Shown here piece after piece: positions 1 through 8,149 of a stretch of 64,000 nt of DNA; position 1 is the first letter of the stretch, and each line of letters starts with the position of its first letter. The notes beneath the pieces are model-generated. The model was not told the origin of the DNA and did no database searches. It worked only from the letters and a program-made list of their open reading frames with translations. Origin of the DNA: Nocardioides marinisabuli (GTDB taxonomy: Bacteria; Actinomycetota; Actinomycetes; Propionibacteriales; Nocardioidaceae); NCBI RefSeq assembly GCF_013466785.1, contig NZ_CP059163.1, positions 1,178,001 to 1,242,000 on the forward strand, in the 5' to 3' direction. The position numbers were made by a program, and so were the translations under genes.

Positions 1-1035
1 GGGCTCGACGACGGCCATCATCCGCTCCTGGCTCTCGCTCATGAGGATCTCCTCGGGAGCCAGGGTCGAGTCGCGCAGCGGCACCCGGTCGAGCTCGACG
101 TGCATGCCGCCGTCGCCGGCGCTGGCCAGCTCGGAGGTGGCGCAGGAGAGCCCGGCGCCGCCGAGGTCCTGGATGCCGGCGACCAGGCCGGCGGCGAAGA
201 TCTCGAGGGTGCACTCGATGAGCAGCTTCTCCATGAACGGGTCGCCGACCTGCACGCTGGGCCGCTTCGCGGGGCCGTCGGCGTCGAAGGTCTCGCTCGC
301 GAGCACGGAGACGCCGCCGATGCCGTCGCCGCCGGTGCGGGCGCCGTACAGGATCACCTGGTTGCCGGCCCCCGAGGCCTTGGCCAGGTGCAGGTCCTCG
401 TGGCGCAGCACGCCCACGCACAGCGCGTTGACCAGCGGGTTGCCGAGGTAGGTCTCGTCGAAGACGGCCTCGCCGCCGATGTTGGGCAGGCCCAGGCAGT
501 TGCCGTAGTGGCCCACGCCCTCGACGATCCCGGGCAGCACCCGGTGGGTGTCGGGGGCGTCGAGGGGGCCGAAGCGCAGCGGGTCCATCACCGCGACCGG
601 GCGCGCGCCCATGGCCAGGATGTCGCGCACGATGCCGCCGATGCCGGTGGCGGCACCCTGGTGCGGCTCGACGTACGACGGGTGGTTGTGCGACTCGACC
701 TTGAAGGTGACGGCGTAGCCCTGGCCGACGTCGATGACGCCGGCGTTCTCGCCGATGCCGGCCAGCATCTTGCCGGCGGGGGTCTCCTGGGGGATCTCGG
801 AGAACTGCTTGAGGTGCACCTTGGAGGACTTGTAGGAGCAGTGCTCGCTCCACATCACCGAGTACATCGCCAGCTCGCTGGAGGTGGGCCGGCGCCCGAG
901 GATCTCGCGGATCCGGGCGTACTCGTCGGCCTTCAGACCGAGGTCGGACCAGGGCTGCTCACGGCCCGGGTCGTCGGTCGCGACCGCGACGGTGTCGAGA
1001 GCGGAGACGCGGGGCTGCGGGGAGTCCTCAGGCAC
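1..1035 (-). CDS. purL: Phosphoribosylformylglycinamidine synthase II, PurL (3' end cut by window edge)
   Basis: Large (small-type PurL) subunit of FGAM synthase, purine step 4: ATP-dependent conversion of FGAR plus ammonia to FGAM, with ammonia supplied by PurQ and the complex held by PurS. The reading frame is open from the window edge to a GTG at 1035-1033 and starts [16 protein letters not shown]. About 345 residues are present, so less than half of a usual ~750-residue protein. The N-terminal PurL hallmarks are visible: [20 protein letters not shown], then KVHLKQF. It lies on the same strand as purQ and purS further right but is separated from them by a plus-strand gene. The GTG start fits the family N-terminus; no strong ribosome site is evident. 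Confidence 0.93.
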   Translation of the reverse strand, partial: MPEDSPQPRVSALDTVAVATDDPGREQPWSDLGLKADEYARIREILGRRPTSSELAMYSVMWSEHCSYKSSKVHLKQFSEIPQETPAGKMLAGIGENAGVIDVGQGYAVTFKVESHNHPSYVEPHQGAATGIGGIVRDILAMGARPVAVMDPLRFGPLDAPDTHRVLPGIVEGVGHYGNCLGLPNIGGEAVFDETYLGNPLVNALCVGVLRHEDLHLAKASGAGNQVILYGARTGGDGIGGVSVLASETFDADGPAKRPSVQVGDPFMEKLLIECTLEIFAAGLVAGIQDLGGAGLSCATSELASAGDGGMHVELDRVPLRDSTLAPEEILMSESQERMMAVVEP

Positions 1036-1240
1036 GAGGGTCAATCTACCGGCGCCCCCGACCGCGGCTGCGCCCGACCGTCGGGTGACGGGTCGTCGGG
1101 CCACCGCACCCCCTCTGACCTGGGAAAACTACACGTCTGTAGTTCACGGTGAAGGCTGTTACTCGTGTGACTGGAGTGGTTAAGGTGGCGCAGCCCGACC
1201 CGTCGGGCGTCGTTCTTCCCCGCCTCGTAGGAGCCCCCTG
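1036..1240. promoter_or_regulatory. Divergent promoter region between purL and the DUF1906 gene
   Basis: About 200 bases between divergent starts, noticeably richer in A/T around 1120-1190 than the flanks. This is the only place where promoters for purL (minus) and the secreted DUF1906 protein (plus) can sit. I could not pick convincing -35/-10 boxes. No ORF or RNA structure is supported here. Confidence 0.4.
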
Positions 1241-2686
1241 ATGCCCCGACAGACCTCCCCCCGGGTCCGCCTCGCCCTCGCCGGCGCACTCAGCGGCGCG
1301 CTCGCGACCACCGGGGTCCTGGCCCTGGTCCCGCTCGCCTCCGCCGCCGACCAGGGCAGCGCGTCGGCCCCCACGAGCAGCACCGGCGACCGCCGGGCCC
1401 CGACGGTCGAGGAGGGCCAGGTGGTCACCCCCGGCGACTTCACCGGCTACGGCTTCGACCAGTGCCTGGCGCCCACCCAGAAGTCGATGAACACCTGGTG
1501 GCGCACCTCGCCGTTCTCGGCGGTCGGCATCTACATCTCCGGCAAGTCCCGCGCCTGCCGCGACCAGCCCAACCTGACCCCCACCTGGGTGGTCAAGCAG
1601 GCCACCAAGGGCTGGCGGCTGCTGCCGATCACCCTCGGCCCGCAGGCCTCGTGCCAGCCGCGCTTCCCGCGCTACGACGACGACGTCACCATCGACCCCC
1701 GCCCCGGCAAGAACGGCCAGTACGTCAAGGCCCTCAAGATGGGCCGGCGCGAGGCCGTCTCGGCCGTCGCCGCCGCCAAGGCGCTCAAGATCGCCGAGGG
1801 CAGCACGCTGTGGTACGACCTCGAGGGCTTCGACCACAACAACACCGCCTGCCGCGAGTCGGCGCTGTCCTTCCTCTCCGGCTGGACCCAGAAGCTGCAC
1901 CGCCTCGACTACGTCTCGGGCGTCTACTCCAGCGTCTCCTCGGGCATCAAGGCCCTCGACGACGCCCGGGTGAGCCGACCCGACCGCTTCGAGCTGCCCG
2001 ACGCCATCTGGCTGGCGCGCTGGGACGGCGTCGCCAACACCTCCAGCAGCTACATCCGTGAGGACGGCTGGCGCCCCGGCGGCCGCGTCAAGCAGTACCG
2101 CGGCGGCCACGACGAGACCTGGGGCGGGGTGCGGATCAACATCGACTCCAACTTCCTCGACCTCGGCAAGGGCAGCACCGCCCGACCGGCCGCCGAGATG
2201 TGCGGCGGCACCCGCGTCAACTACACCTCCTACGAGCTGCTGCGCCCGCCGCGCGAGACCAGCGGCGGCACCAAGAAGTCCGACCCCGACAAGGTCGCGG
2301 CCCTGCAGTGCCTGCTCAAGCAGCGCGGCTACTTCGACACCGACATCACCGGCACGTACGGCGGCCGCGTCGTCACCGCCACCAAGGCCTGGCAGCGCGA
2401 CCACGGCTTCGCCGAGCAGGACCTCTGGTCGCGCAAGCACTGGATGTCGCTGCTGGCCTCCGGCTCGAAGGTCACCACCAAGTACGGCTCCAGCGGCGAC
2501 GCCGTGCGCCGGCTCCAGCGCGCCCTCAACGCCGCCTCGCCGAAGGCCCGGGTCGTCGTGACCGGCGTCTACGGCCCCGCGGTCGAGACGGCGGTCAAGG
2601 ACTGGCAGGAGCGCGTCGGGATGAGCGCCTCCGGGGTCGTCAACGCGAAGACCTGGAAGAAGCTGCAGGCCGGCGCCCGGGGCTGA
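1241..2686 (+). CDS. Secreted DUF1906 (Rv2525c-like) protein with two peptidoglycan-binding repeats
   Basis: Predicted exported cell-wall protein of 481 residues. The N-terminus (about 1-36) is a Sec-type signal peptide with basic start, hydrophobic core and an ASA site. Residues about 65-310 match the DUF1906 glycoside-hydrolase-like TIM-barrel family, with GYGFDQCLAPT near its start, GIYISGKSRAC, and LWYDLEGFD in the middle. Residues about 345-480 hold two PG_binding_1 style repeats (VAALQCLLKQRGYFD and VRRLQRALN). Family knowledge: Rv2525c is an exported mycobacterial cell-wall protein; catalytic activity is not firmly established. The gene sits head-to-head with purL and tail-to-tail with a DUF3817 gene, breaking the purSQ-purL series. 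A 5'-AGGAG precedes the ATG by a few bases. Confidence 0.85.
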   Translation: MPRQTSPRVRLALAGALSGALATTGVLALVPLASAADQGSASAPTSSTGDRRAPTVEEGQVVTPGDFTGYGFDQCLAPTQKSMNTWWRTSPFSAVGIYISGKSRACRDQPNLTPTWVVKQATKGWRLLPITLGPQASCQPRFPRYDDDVTIDPRPGKNGQYVKALKMGRREAVSAVAAAKALKIAEGSTLWYDLEGFDHNNTACRESALSFLSGWTQKLHRLDYVSGVYSSVSSGIKALDDARVSRPDRFELPDAIWLARWDGVANTSSSYIREDGWRPGGRVKQYRGGHDETWGGVRINIDSNFLDLGKGSTARPAAEMCGGTRVNYTSYELLRPPRETSGGTKKSDPDKVAALQCLLKQRGYFDTDITGTYGGRVVTATKAWQRDHGFAEQDLWSRKHWMSLLASGSKVTTKYGSSGDAVRRLQRALNAASPKARVVVTGVYGPAVETAVKDWQERVGMSASGVVNAKTWKKLQAGARG

Positions 2687-2705
2687 GGCCCCCGGCGCGG
2701 GCCGG

Positions 2706-3149
2706 TCAGCCGACCGGGGGGCCGGCCAGCAGCGCCACGCCGGTCAGCGCCGCGACCGCGGCCGCGCCGGTGACCGCGCCCCGGCCCGGGTGGCGCACCA
2801 GCCAGGAGACCGGGCGCTCCAGCCCCACGGGGGCGGCGGTCCGCAGCCGCCACGCGCTCCCGAGCAGCCCGCGCCGGTCGGCGTACCGCTCGAAGGGGAG
2901 GGTGGCCAGCGGGGGCACCGCGCTCGCGAGGCCGAGCAGGGTCCGACCGGCGCCCCAGCGCTGGTCGACGGCGACCACCACGGTCGCCACGGCGTAGGCC
3001 ACGAAGACCACGCCGTGCAGCATCCCGAAGACGCTCACCGCGACGTCGGTGGTCTCGGTGACGTACTTGAGGAACATCCCCACCAGCAGCAGCGACCAGG
3101 TCACCGCCTCGGCGCCCGCGAGGCCGCGGAAGAGCAGGCGTGGGCTCAC
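2706..3149 (-). CDS. DUF3817 integral membrane protein
   Basis: Small membrane protein of 147 residues starting [19 protein letters not shown]. Two or three hydrophobic segments lie at about 8-30, 35-60 and 115-140, with the conserved [10 protein letters not shown] element that marks DUF3817. The GTG start at 3149 overlaps the purQ stop by four bases (GTGA), so the gene is translationally coupled behind purS-purQ. A role in purine synthesis is not implied by the family; the function is unknown. Its stop is 19 bases from that of the convergent DUF1906 gene. Confidence 0.8.
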   Translation of the reverse strand: MSPRLLFRGLAGAEAVTWSLLLVGMFLKYVTETTDVAVSVFGMLHGVVFVAYAVATVVVAVDQRWGAGRTLLGLASAVPPLATLPFERYADRRGLLGSAWRLRTAAPVGLERPVSWLVRHPGRGAVTGAAAVAALTGVALLAGPPVG

Positions 3150-3814
3150 GCGAGCACGGCCTCGACGAGGCTGGTGAAGAAGCCCAGCCCGTCGGTGCCG
3201 GAGCCGGTGAGGTCCTCGACGGCGTGCTCGGGGTGCGGCATCAGGCCGACCACGTTGCCGCGCTCGTTGCTCACGCCCGCGATGTCGCGCAGCGAGCCGT
3301 TGGGGTTGTGGTCGAGGTAGCGGGCCACGACCTGCCCCTCGCCCTCGAGCCGGTCGAGGGTGGCCTCGTCGGCGACGTAGCCGCCCTCGCCGTTCTTGAG
3401 CACGACCGTGATCTCCTGGCCGGCCTCGTAGGCGGAGGTCCAGGGAGTGTCCGCGCGCTCGATGCGCAGGCGCTGGTCGCGGCACACGAACTTGCGGTGG
3501 TCGTTGCGGATCAGCGCACCCGGCAGCAGGTGCGACTCGCAGAGGATCTGGAAGCCGTTGCAGATGCCCAGCACCGGCATGCCGCGCTGGGCCGCCTCGA
3601 CGACCTCGGCCATCACCGGCGAGAACCGCGAGATGGCGCCGCAGCGCAAGTAGTCGCCGTACGAGAAGCCGCCCGGCAGGACGACCGCGTCGACGCCCTT
3701 GAGGTCGTGCTCGCCGTGCCACAGCGCGACGGCCTCGTTGCCGCCGATGCGCACGGCGCGCTGGGCGTCGACGTCGTCGAGGGAGCCCGGGAAGGTGACG
3801 ACGCCGATCTTCAC
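3146..3814 (-). CDS. purQ: Phosphoribosylformylglycinamidine synthase I, PurQ (glutaminase)
   Basis: Class I glutamine amidotransferase subunit of FGAM synthase, 222 residues, the usual PurQ length. The GTG start gives [14 protein letters not shown]. The nucleophile elbow [11 protein letters not shown] (about residue 87) and the late PHPEHAVE element carry the Cys and His-x-Glu of the triad; [14 protein letters not shown] is typical of PurQ. It overlaps purS upstream and DUF3817 downstream by four bases each, forming a purS-purQ-DUF3817 unit. Confidence 0.96.
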   Translation of the reverse strand: MKIGVVTFPGSLDDVDAQRAVRIGGNEAVALWHGEHDLKGVDAVVLPGGFSYGDYLRCGAISRFSPVMAEVVEAAQRGMPVLGICNGFQILCESHLLPGALIRNDHRKFVCRDQRLRIERADTPWTSAYEAGQEITVVLKNGEGGYVADEATLDRLEGEGQVVARYLDHNPNGSLRDIAGVSNERGNVVGLMPHPEHAVEDLTGSGTDGLGFFTSLVEAVLA

Positions 3815-4074
3815 GCCTGCACCTCGGCGGTCTCCTCGACGCGCACGGTGAAGTTCTCGATGACGGGGTTGGACAGCAGGGTCTCGGCCATCCGCGCCAC
3901 CTCGGCGAGCACCTCGTCGGTCACCTCGCCCTCGACCTCGAGCTCGAAGCGCTTGCCCTGGCGCACGTCGGCGACGCCGGAGAAGCCCAGGCGCGGCAGG
4001 GCGCCGAGCACGGCCTTGCCCTGGGGGTCGAGGATCTCGGGCTTGGGCATCACGTCGACGACGACTCGGGACAC
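3811..4074 (-). CDS. purS: Phosphoribosylformylglycinamidine synthase subunit PurS
   Basis: 87-residue PurS, the small subunit that bridges PurQ and PurL in the three-part FGAM synthase. It begins [20 protein letters not shown], which matches the family, and ends with the [11 protein letters not shown] segment. First gene of the purS-purQ-DUF3817 unit; a GGAGGA site lies just before the ATG. The promoter must be in 4075-4177, shared with the divergent stress-protein gene. Confidence 0.94.
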   Translation of the reverse strand: MSRVVVDVMPKPEILDPQGKAVLGALPRLGFSGVADVRQGKRFELEVEGEVTDEVLAEVARMAETLLSNPVIENFTVRVEETAEVQA

Positions 4075-4177
4075 GGGGCGCTCCTGGAGGAGGAAGGGTC
4101 GGAGAACACCCCGATCCTAGGCGCCGCCCCGACGGCTCACCCGCTCGGTCCCACCCCCACCGCGGCATGATGGGGCC

Positions 4178-4681
4178 ATGAGCATGAACGCAGCGTCCCG
4201 CGCCCGCACGGCCCTGCCGCTGGAGTTCCCCCAGTCGCTGGCCGTCTACGACGACTACGCCGACGCCCAGCGCACCGTCGACCACCTCTCCGACAACAAG
4301 TTCCCCGTCGAGCACCTGATGATCGTCGGCACCGACCTCAAGCGGGTCGAGCGGATCACCGGGCGCCTGACCACCGGCCGGGTGGCCGCCGGCGGGCTGG
4401 CCTCGGGAGCCTGGTTCGGCACCTTCATCGGCCTGGTCTTCACGATCTTCACCGAGGAGGGCTTCCTGGCGACCTTCCTGCCGGTCGTGGTGATCGGCGC
4501 GCTCTTCGGCATGGTCTTCGCCCTGGTCGGGTACGCCGCCTCGCGCGGGCGGCGCGACTTCTCCTCCGTCACCCAGGTCGTGGCGACCCGCTACGAGGTG
4601 CTCGTCGAGCACAAGCACCTCGCCCGCGCCCGCGAGCAGCTCGCCGACCTGCCCGGCGCGCTGCCCAACCCCTTCGCCTGA
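4178..4681 (+). CDS. General stress protein 17M-like (YflT-domain) membrane protein
   Basis: 167-residue protein with an N-terminal YflT/GSP17M-like domain (about 18-60: [20 protein letters not shown], then [13 protein letters not shown]). A glycine-rich double hydrophobic hairpin (about 70-118) follows, then a short cytoplasmic tail. Such proteins are common in actinobacteria and annotated as general stress proteins; the biochemical role is not known. The start at 4178 is chosen over the nearby ATG at 4184 because of position only. Its TGA is the first three bases of the 22-base repeat array described below. Confidence 0.75.
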   Translation: MSMNAASRARTALPLEFPQSLAVYDDYADAQRTVDHLSDNKFPVEHLMIVGTDLKRVERITGRLTTGRVAAGGLASGAWFGTFIGLVFTIFTEEGFLATFLPVVVIGALFGMVFALVGYAASRGRRDFSSVTQVVATRYEVLVEHKHLARAREQLADLPGALPNPFA

Positions 4682-4853
4682 CCCGGCCCAAATCTCGCGC
4701 TGACCCGGCTCATATCTCTCACTGACCCGGCCCGAACCTCTCGACGAGAAGTTCGGGCCGGGTCAGGGTGATGTTTGCGCCGGGTCAGGGTGAAGTTTGC
4801 GCCCGGTCAGGGTGAGATTTGCGCCGGGTCAGGGTGAGATCTGCGCCGGGTCA
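4679..4853. repeat. Stop-codon-anchored 22-bp inverted tandem repeat, locus A
   Basis: Three 22-base units read forward from the stop codon of the upstream gene (4679, 4701, 4723), each starting TGACCCGGC and containing an AAATCTC-like core. Then come about five reverse-complement units ending in GCGCCGGGTCA. The final TCA (4851-4853) is the stop codon of the minus-strand gene that follows. The array can fold into a long stem on either strand. It fills the whole convergent intergenic space, so a bidirectional terminator or mRNA 3'-end element is the likely role (inference). The same units recur at loci near 32.7, 36.6, 39.4 and 51.4 kb. Confidence 0.85.
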
Positions 4854-5048
4854 GGGGCGGCGCTGGAGGACCACGATGGCCAGGGCGACGCCGAGGCCGG
4901 CGAGGACCGGCCCGAGGGTGCCCAGGGTGCGGTCGCCGCCGGGCTCCCCTGCCGCGCCGTCGTAGGAGAGGCCGAGGTAGGTCACCACGGCCCCTCCCAC
5001 CAGCATCACGGCCGCGACGGCCAGCCCGAGGATCCGGGCACCGGTCAC
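4851..5048 (-). CDS. Small two-helix membrane protein
   Basis: 65-residue ORF starting VTGARILGLAVAAVMLVGG. Two hydrophobic segments (about 5-27 and 44-62) are joined by a polar, glycine-rich loop. The GTG overlaps the stop of the acyl-CoA synthetase gene by four bases, the strongest reason to believe it is translated. I recognise no family. Its stop codon is the outermost unit of repeat locus A. Confidence 0.6.
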   Translation of the reverse strand: MTGARILGLAVAAVMLVGGAVVTYLGLSYDGAAGEPGGDRTLGTLGPVLAGLGVALAIVVLQRRP

Positions 5049-6616
5049 GACAGCTCGCGCTTGAGGATCTTGCCGGTCGCGGTCATCGGCAGGTCCTTGC
5101 TGAACTGCACGATGCGGGGGTACTTGTAGCCGGCCATCTGCTCCTTGCACCAGGCGACGATGTCGTCCTCGGTGACGGTGGAGCCCTCGTTCATGATCAG
5201 GACGGCCTTGATCTCCTCGCCGTGCGACTCGTGCGGCACGCCGATGACGGCGGCCAGCGAGACGTCGGGGTGGCTCATCAGCACCTCCTCGATCTCGCGC
5301 GGGTACACGTTGTAGCCGCCGCGGATGATCATGTCCTTGGAGCGGTCGACGATGTAGTACCAGCCGTCCTCGTCCTTGCGGCCCAGGTCGCCGGAGCGGA
5401 ACCAGCCGTCCTGGATGGACTCCGCGGTCGCGTCGGGGCGCCCGTAGTAGCCCTTCATGATGTTGTGGCCCTTGATCGCGATCTCGCCGACGGCGTCGGG
5501 GCCGGTCTCGGTGATGTCGCTCCAGTCGCCGGGCTCGGGGCTGATCAGCTTCATCTCCACGCCGGGGATGGGCGTGCCGATCGAGCCGGGGCGCGGCTCC
5601 TCGCCGTACGGCGAGAAGGAGGCGACGGGGCTGGTCTCGGACAGGCCGTAGCCCTCGAGGATGGTGACGCCGAACTTCTTCTGGAAGTCCTTGTGGACCT
5701 CCACGGGCAGCGCCGAGCCGCCGGCCGCGGCCACGCGCAGGTTGGCGGCCAGCGAGGAGACGTCGTGCTCGGGGGTCAGCGCACCCAGCAGGCCCCAGTA
5801 CATCGTCGGCACACCGGCGAAGAAGGTCACCTTCTCCTTGAGCATCAGCGACAGGGCCGGCTCGGCCTCGAAGCGCGGCAGCATCACGACGGTGCCACCG
5901 AAGGCGAAGGCGCCGTTCTGGATGACGGTCTGGCCGAAGGAGTGGAACAGCGGCAGCACGCACAGGTAGGTGTCGGGCTTGGCCGGGTCGGCGCCGAAGA
6001 GGTCGGTGCCGGCGAGCGCGTTGTCGCGCATGTTGCGGTGGCGCAGCTCGGCGCCCTTGGGCTGCCCGGTGGTGCCGGAGGTGTAGAGGATGACGGCGGT
6101 GTCGTCCTCGTCGGTGGCCACCGTGTCGAAGGTGGGCGGCTGCTGGGCCATCGCGCGGCCCATCGTCTCGGTGCCCTCGATCGGCGACTCGGCGGCCGGG
6201 TCGGCGGTGATCATGAAGAAGTGCTCGCAGGAGTCGGTCTCGCTGAACCCGGCGTGGCCCTCGGTGCCGATCGGCAGCTCGGGGGTGCCCTGGAAGCAGA
6301 AGAACGCCTTCGCGTCGGAGTCGGCGAGGTGGTAGGCCACCTCGCGGCCCTTGAGCAGCACGTTGAGCGGCACCACGGTGGCGCCGGCCTTGAGGATGCC
6401 GTAGTAGACGATCGAGAAGTACGGCAGGTTGGGGCAGCTCAGGGCCACCTTGTCGCCGGGCTGGACGCCGCGCGAGGCCAGCAGGTTCGCGACCTGGTTG
6501 GCGGCGCCGTCGACCTGGGCGTAGCTGAGCCGGGTGTCGCCGAAGATGATCGCGTCGCGGTCGCCGAACTCGCCGGCGGTGCTCTCGAGCAGGGTCGCAA
6601 GGTTGTAGCTGGTCAC
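5045..6616 (-). CDS. Long-chain acyl-CoA synthetase (AMP-binding, class I adenylate-forming)
   Basis: 523-residue ANL-superfamily enzyme that activates a carboxylic acid as acyl-AMP and transfers it to CoA. Motifs in order: P-loop YTSGTTGQPKG (178-188), GYGLSETSP (about residue 325), SGDLGRKDEDGWYYIVDRSK (about 415) and the C-terminal catalytic lysine in PMTATGKILKREL. The length and full A8-A10 region indicate a complete fatty-acyl-CoA ligase rather than a domain of a synthetase. Chain length cannot be read from sequence. It follows purC and an SRPBCC gene on the same strand and overlaps the small membrane gene downstream. Confidence 0.88.
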   Translation of the reverse strand: MTSYNLATLLESTAGEFGDRDAIIFGDTRLSYAQVDGAANQVANLLASRGVQPGDKVALSCPNLPYFSIVYYGILKAGATVVPLNVLLKGREVAYHLADSDAKAFFCFQGTPELPIGTEGHAGFSETDSCEHFFMITADPAAESPIEGTETMGRAMAQQPPTFDTVATDEDDTAVILYTSGTTGQPKGAELRHRNMRDNALAGTDLFGADPAKPDTYLCVLPLFHSFGQTVIQNGAFAFGGTVVMLPRFEAEPALSLMLKEKVTFFAGVPTMYWGLLGALTPEHDVSSLAANLRVAAAGGSALPVEVHKDFQKKFGVTILEGYGLSETSPVASFSPYGEEPRPGSIGTPIPGVEMKLISPEPGDWSDITETGPDAVGEIAIKGHNIMKGYYGRPDATAESIQDGWFRSGDLGRKDEDGWYYIVDRSKDMIIRGGYNVYPREIEEVLMSHPDVSLAAVIGVPHESHGEEIKAVLIMNEGSTVTEDDIVAWCKEQMAGYKYPRIVQFSKDLPMTATGKILKRELS

Positions 6617-6666
6617 GCGGTGGCCTCCGTCACGTTGGTGGATGGCCCCAACCTACCGACGGGTCC

Positions 6667-7107
6667 TCAGGCGGACGAGGCCCCCTGGCACAACCTGGCC
6701 GCTCGGCGCAGGTCGGCGCGCACCGGGAGCACCGAGCCCAGGCTGAGCAGCAGCCCGAGCGGGCGCAGCGGCCCGGGCCCGCTGATGCGGAAGCCGAAGG
6801 TGACGTCGCAGCCCGCCGCGGTCGGGGCGAAGGACAGCTCGAGGCTCGCGCGCACCGCCCTCCAGGTGCCGACCTCGGCCCAGCGCCGCGGCCGGTCGTA
6901 CGCCGTGGTCTCCATCGCCGGTCGCAGGCCCGGGCGGGTCACGTCGACCCAGCGCTGGCCGACCCCCACCTCGCCCTCGACCTGCTCGACGCCGGCCAGG
7001 CTCGACTGCCACTGCGCCCGGTGGCGCGGATCGACCAGGTAGTCGAAGGCGGCCTCGGCCGAGCACGGGAAGGCGACGGTGCCGCCCACGGTGCGCTCGC
7101 GGCTCAC
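6667..7107 (-). CDS. SRPBCC family protein (polyketide-cyclase/START-like fold)
   Basis: 146 residues starting VSRERTVGGTVAFPCSAEAA. The pattern of a first strand, then AFDYLVDPRHRAQWQ, then VGVGQRWVDVTR, and a long C-terminal helix is typical of the SRPBCC ligand-binding superfamily. No catalytic residues can be assigned. GTG overlaps the purC stop by four bases, so it is coupled to purC, but nothing links its function to purines. Confidence 0.75.
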   Translation of the reverse strand: MSRERTVGGTVAFPCSAEAAFDYLVDPRHRAQWQSSLAGVEQVEGEVGVGQRWVDVTRPGLRPAMETTAYDRPRRWAEVGTWRAVRASLELSFAPTAAGCDVTFGFRISGPGPLRPLGLLLSLGSVLPVRADLRRAARLCQGASSA

Positions 7108-8021
7108 CACGCCTGCCCGGTGAGCAGCTCGTAGGCCTCGACGTAGCGGGCGCGGGTGCGCTCGACGACCTCGGCCGGCAGCGCGGGCGGCGCCTCGCCG
7201 GAGGCGCGGTCCCAGCCCGACTCGGGCGAGAGCGCCCAGTTGCGCACGATCTGCTTGTCGTACGACGGCTGGGTGCGCCCCGGCTGCCAGTCGTCGGCGG
7301 GCCAGAAGCGCGAGGAGTCGGGGGTGAGCACCTCGTCGCCGAGCACGACCGCGCCGGCGGGGTTGCGGGCCGCGCCGGCGGAGCGTCCGAACTCGAGCTT
7401 GGTGTCGGCCAGCAGGATGCCGCGCTCGCGGGCCAGCTCCTCGGCGCGGCGGTAGACCGCCAGGGTCAGCTCGCGCAGGTGGGCGGCGTCCTGCTCGCCG
7501 ATCCGCTCGGCGACCGCGGCGTAGGAGACGTTCTCGTCGTGCTCGCCCAGCTCGGCCTTCGTCGCGGGGGTGAACACGGGCTCGGGCAGCCGGCTGCCGT
7601 CGACGAGGCCGGGGGGCAGCGCGACCCCGCACACCTCGCCGGTCGCGTCGTAGTCGAGCAGCCCCGAGCCGGTCAGGTAGCCGCGGGCCACGCACTCGAC
7701 GGGGAACATGTCGAGCCGCTCGCAGACCACCGCGCGGCCGGCCACCGCGGCCGGCACGTCGGTGGAGAGCACGTGGTGGGGCACCAGGTCGGCGAGCTGC
7801 TCGAACCACCACAGCGACATCCGGGTCAGGATCTCGCCCTTGTCGGGGATCGTCGTGTCGAGCACGAAGTCGAAGATCGAGAGGCGGTCGCTGGCCACCA
7901 CGAGCAGCTGCCCGGCGTGCTCGCCGGCCTCGACCTCGTAGAGGTCGCGCACCTTGCCCGAGTGCAGGTGGCGCATGCCGTCGAGGGCGGGGGCGGGCGG
8001 GATGTTGAGGTCGGCGCTCAC
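7104..8021 (-). CDS. purC: Phosphoribosylaminoimidazole-succinocarboxamide synthase, PurC
   Basis: SAICAR synthetase, 305 residues: ATP-dependent joining of CAIR and aspartate in purine synthesis. Visible family signatures are HSGKVRDLYEV (about 20-30), VASDRLSIFDFVLDT, PDKGEILTRMSLWWFE, VECVARGYLTGSG and LADTKLEFG. It lies downstream of an M28 peptidase gene but a strong hairpin separates the two, so purC probably has its own promoter in 8022-8055. Confidence 0.96.
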   Translation of the reverse strand: MSADLNIPPAPALDGMRHLHSGKVRDLYEVEAGEHAGQLLVVASDRLSIFDFVLDTTIPDKGEILTRMSLWWFEQLADLVPHHVLSTDVPAAVAGRAVVCERLDMFPVECVARGYLTGSGLLDYDATGEVCGVALPPGLVDGSRLPEPVFTPATKAELGEHDENVSYAAVAERIGEQDAAHLRELTLAVYRRAEELARERGILLADTKLEFGRSAGAARNPAGAVVLGDEVLTPDSSRFWPADDWQPGRTQPSYDKQIVRNWALSPESGWDRASGEAPPALPAEVVERTRARYVEAYELLTGQAW

Positions 8022-8055
8022 TCGCCCAGCCTAGGGCCGCCCCAGGAACGGCGAC

Positions 8056-8093
8056 GGGGCCGGCCCGGAGGATCGCTCCTCCGGACCGGCCCC
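8056..8093 (-). terminator. Hairpin terminator behind the M28 peptidase gene
   Basis: Two 17-base arms (8056-8072 and 8077-8093) around a 4-base loop, with one mismatch. It lies 57 bases beyond the stop of the minus-strand peptidase gene and just ahead of purC, so it probably ends the peptidase transcript. There is no clear U-tract, which is common for high-GC actinobacteria. Confidence 0.65.
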
Positions 8094-8097
8094 GCCG

Positions 8098-8149
8098 GTG
8101 CTGCTGGTGCTGCTGGGTGCTGCTGGGTGGTGCTGGGTGGTGCTGGGTG
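8098..8149 (-). repeat. Short CCCAGCACCA-type tandem repeat after the M28 stop codon
   Basis: Read on the minus strand, the stop TGA is followed at once by about five imprecise copies of a CCCAGCACCA or CCCAGCAGCA unit, then the hairpin at 8056-8093. A related run (35071-35102) follows the stop of the M14 peptidase gene. Both downstream regions start on the stop codon and lead into a hairpin. Confidence 0.6.

Noticed and set aside
100..1152. Long plus-strand frame antisense to purL
   Set aside because: Composition (Val/Ala/Asp/Gly with periodic Leu) is typical of a GC-rich shadow, and purL motifs read cleanly on the other strand.
1120..1190. A possible MtrA or WhiB-type site in GTTAC-N4-GTGAC near the DUF1906 promoter
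   Set aside because: Spacing and sequence do not fit the known consensus well enough and nothing else supports it.
3146..4618. A 490-residue minus-strand frame through purQ, purS and the stress-protein gene
   Set aside because: Only the last 222 residues are PurQ; the rest is a shadow of purS and of the opposite-strand gene.
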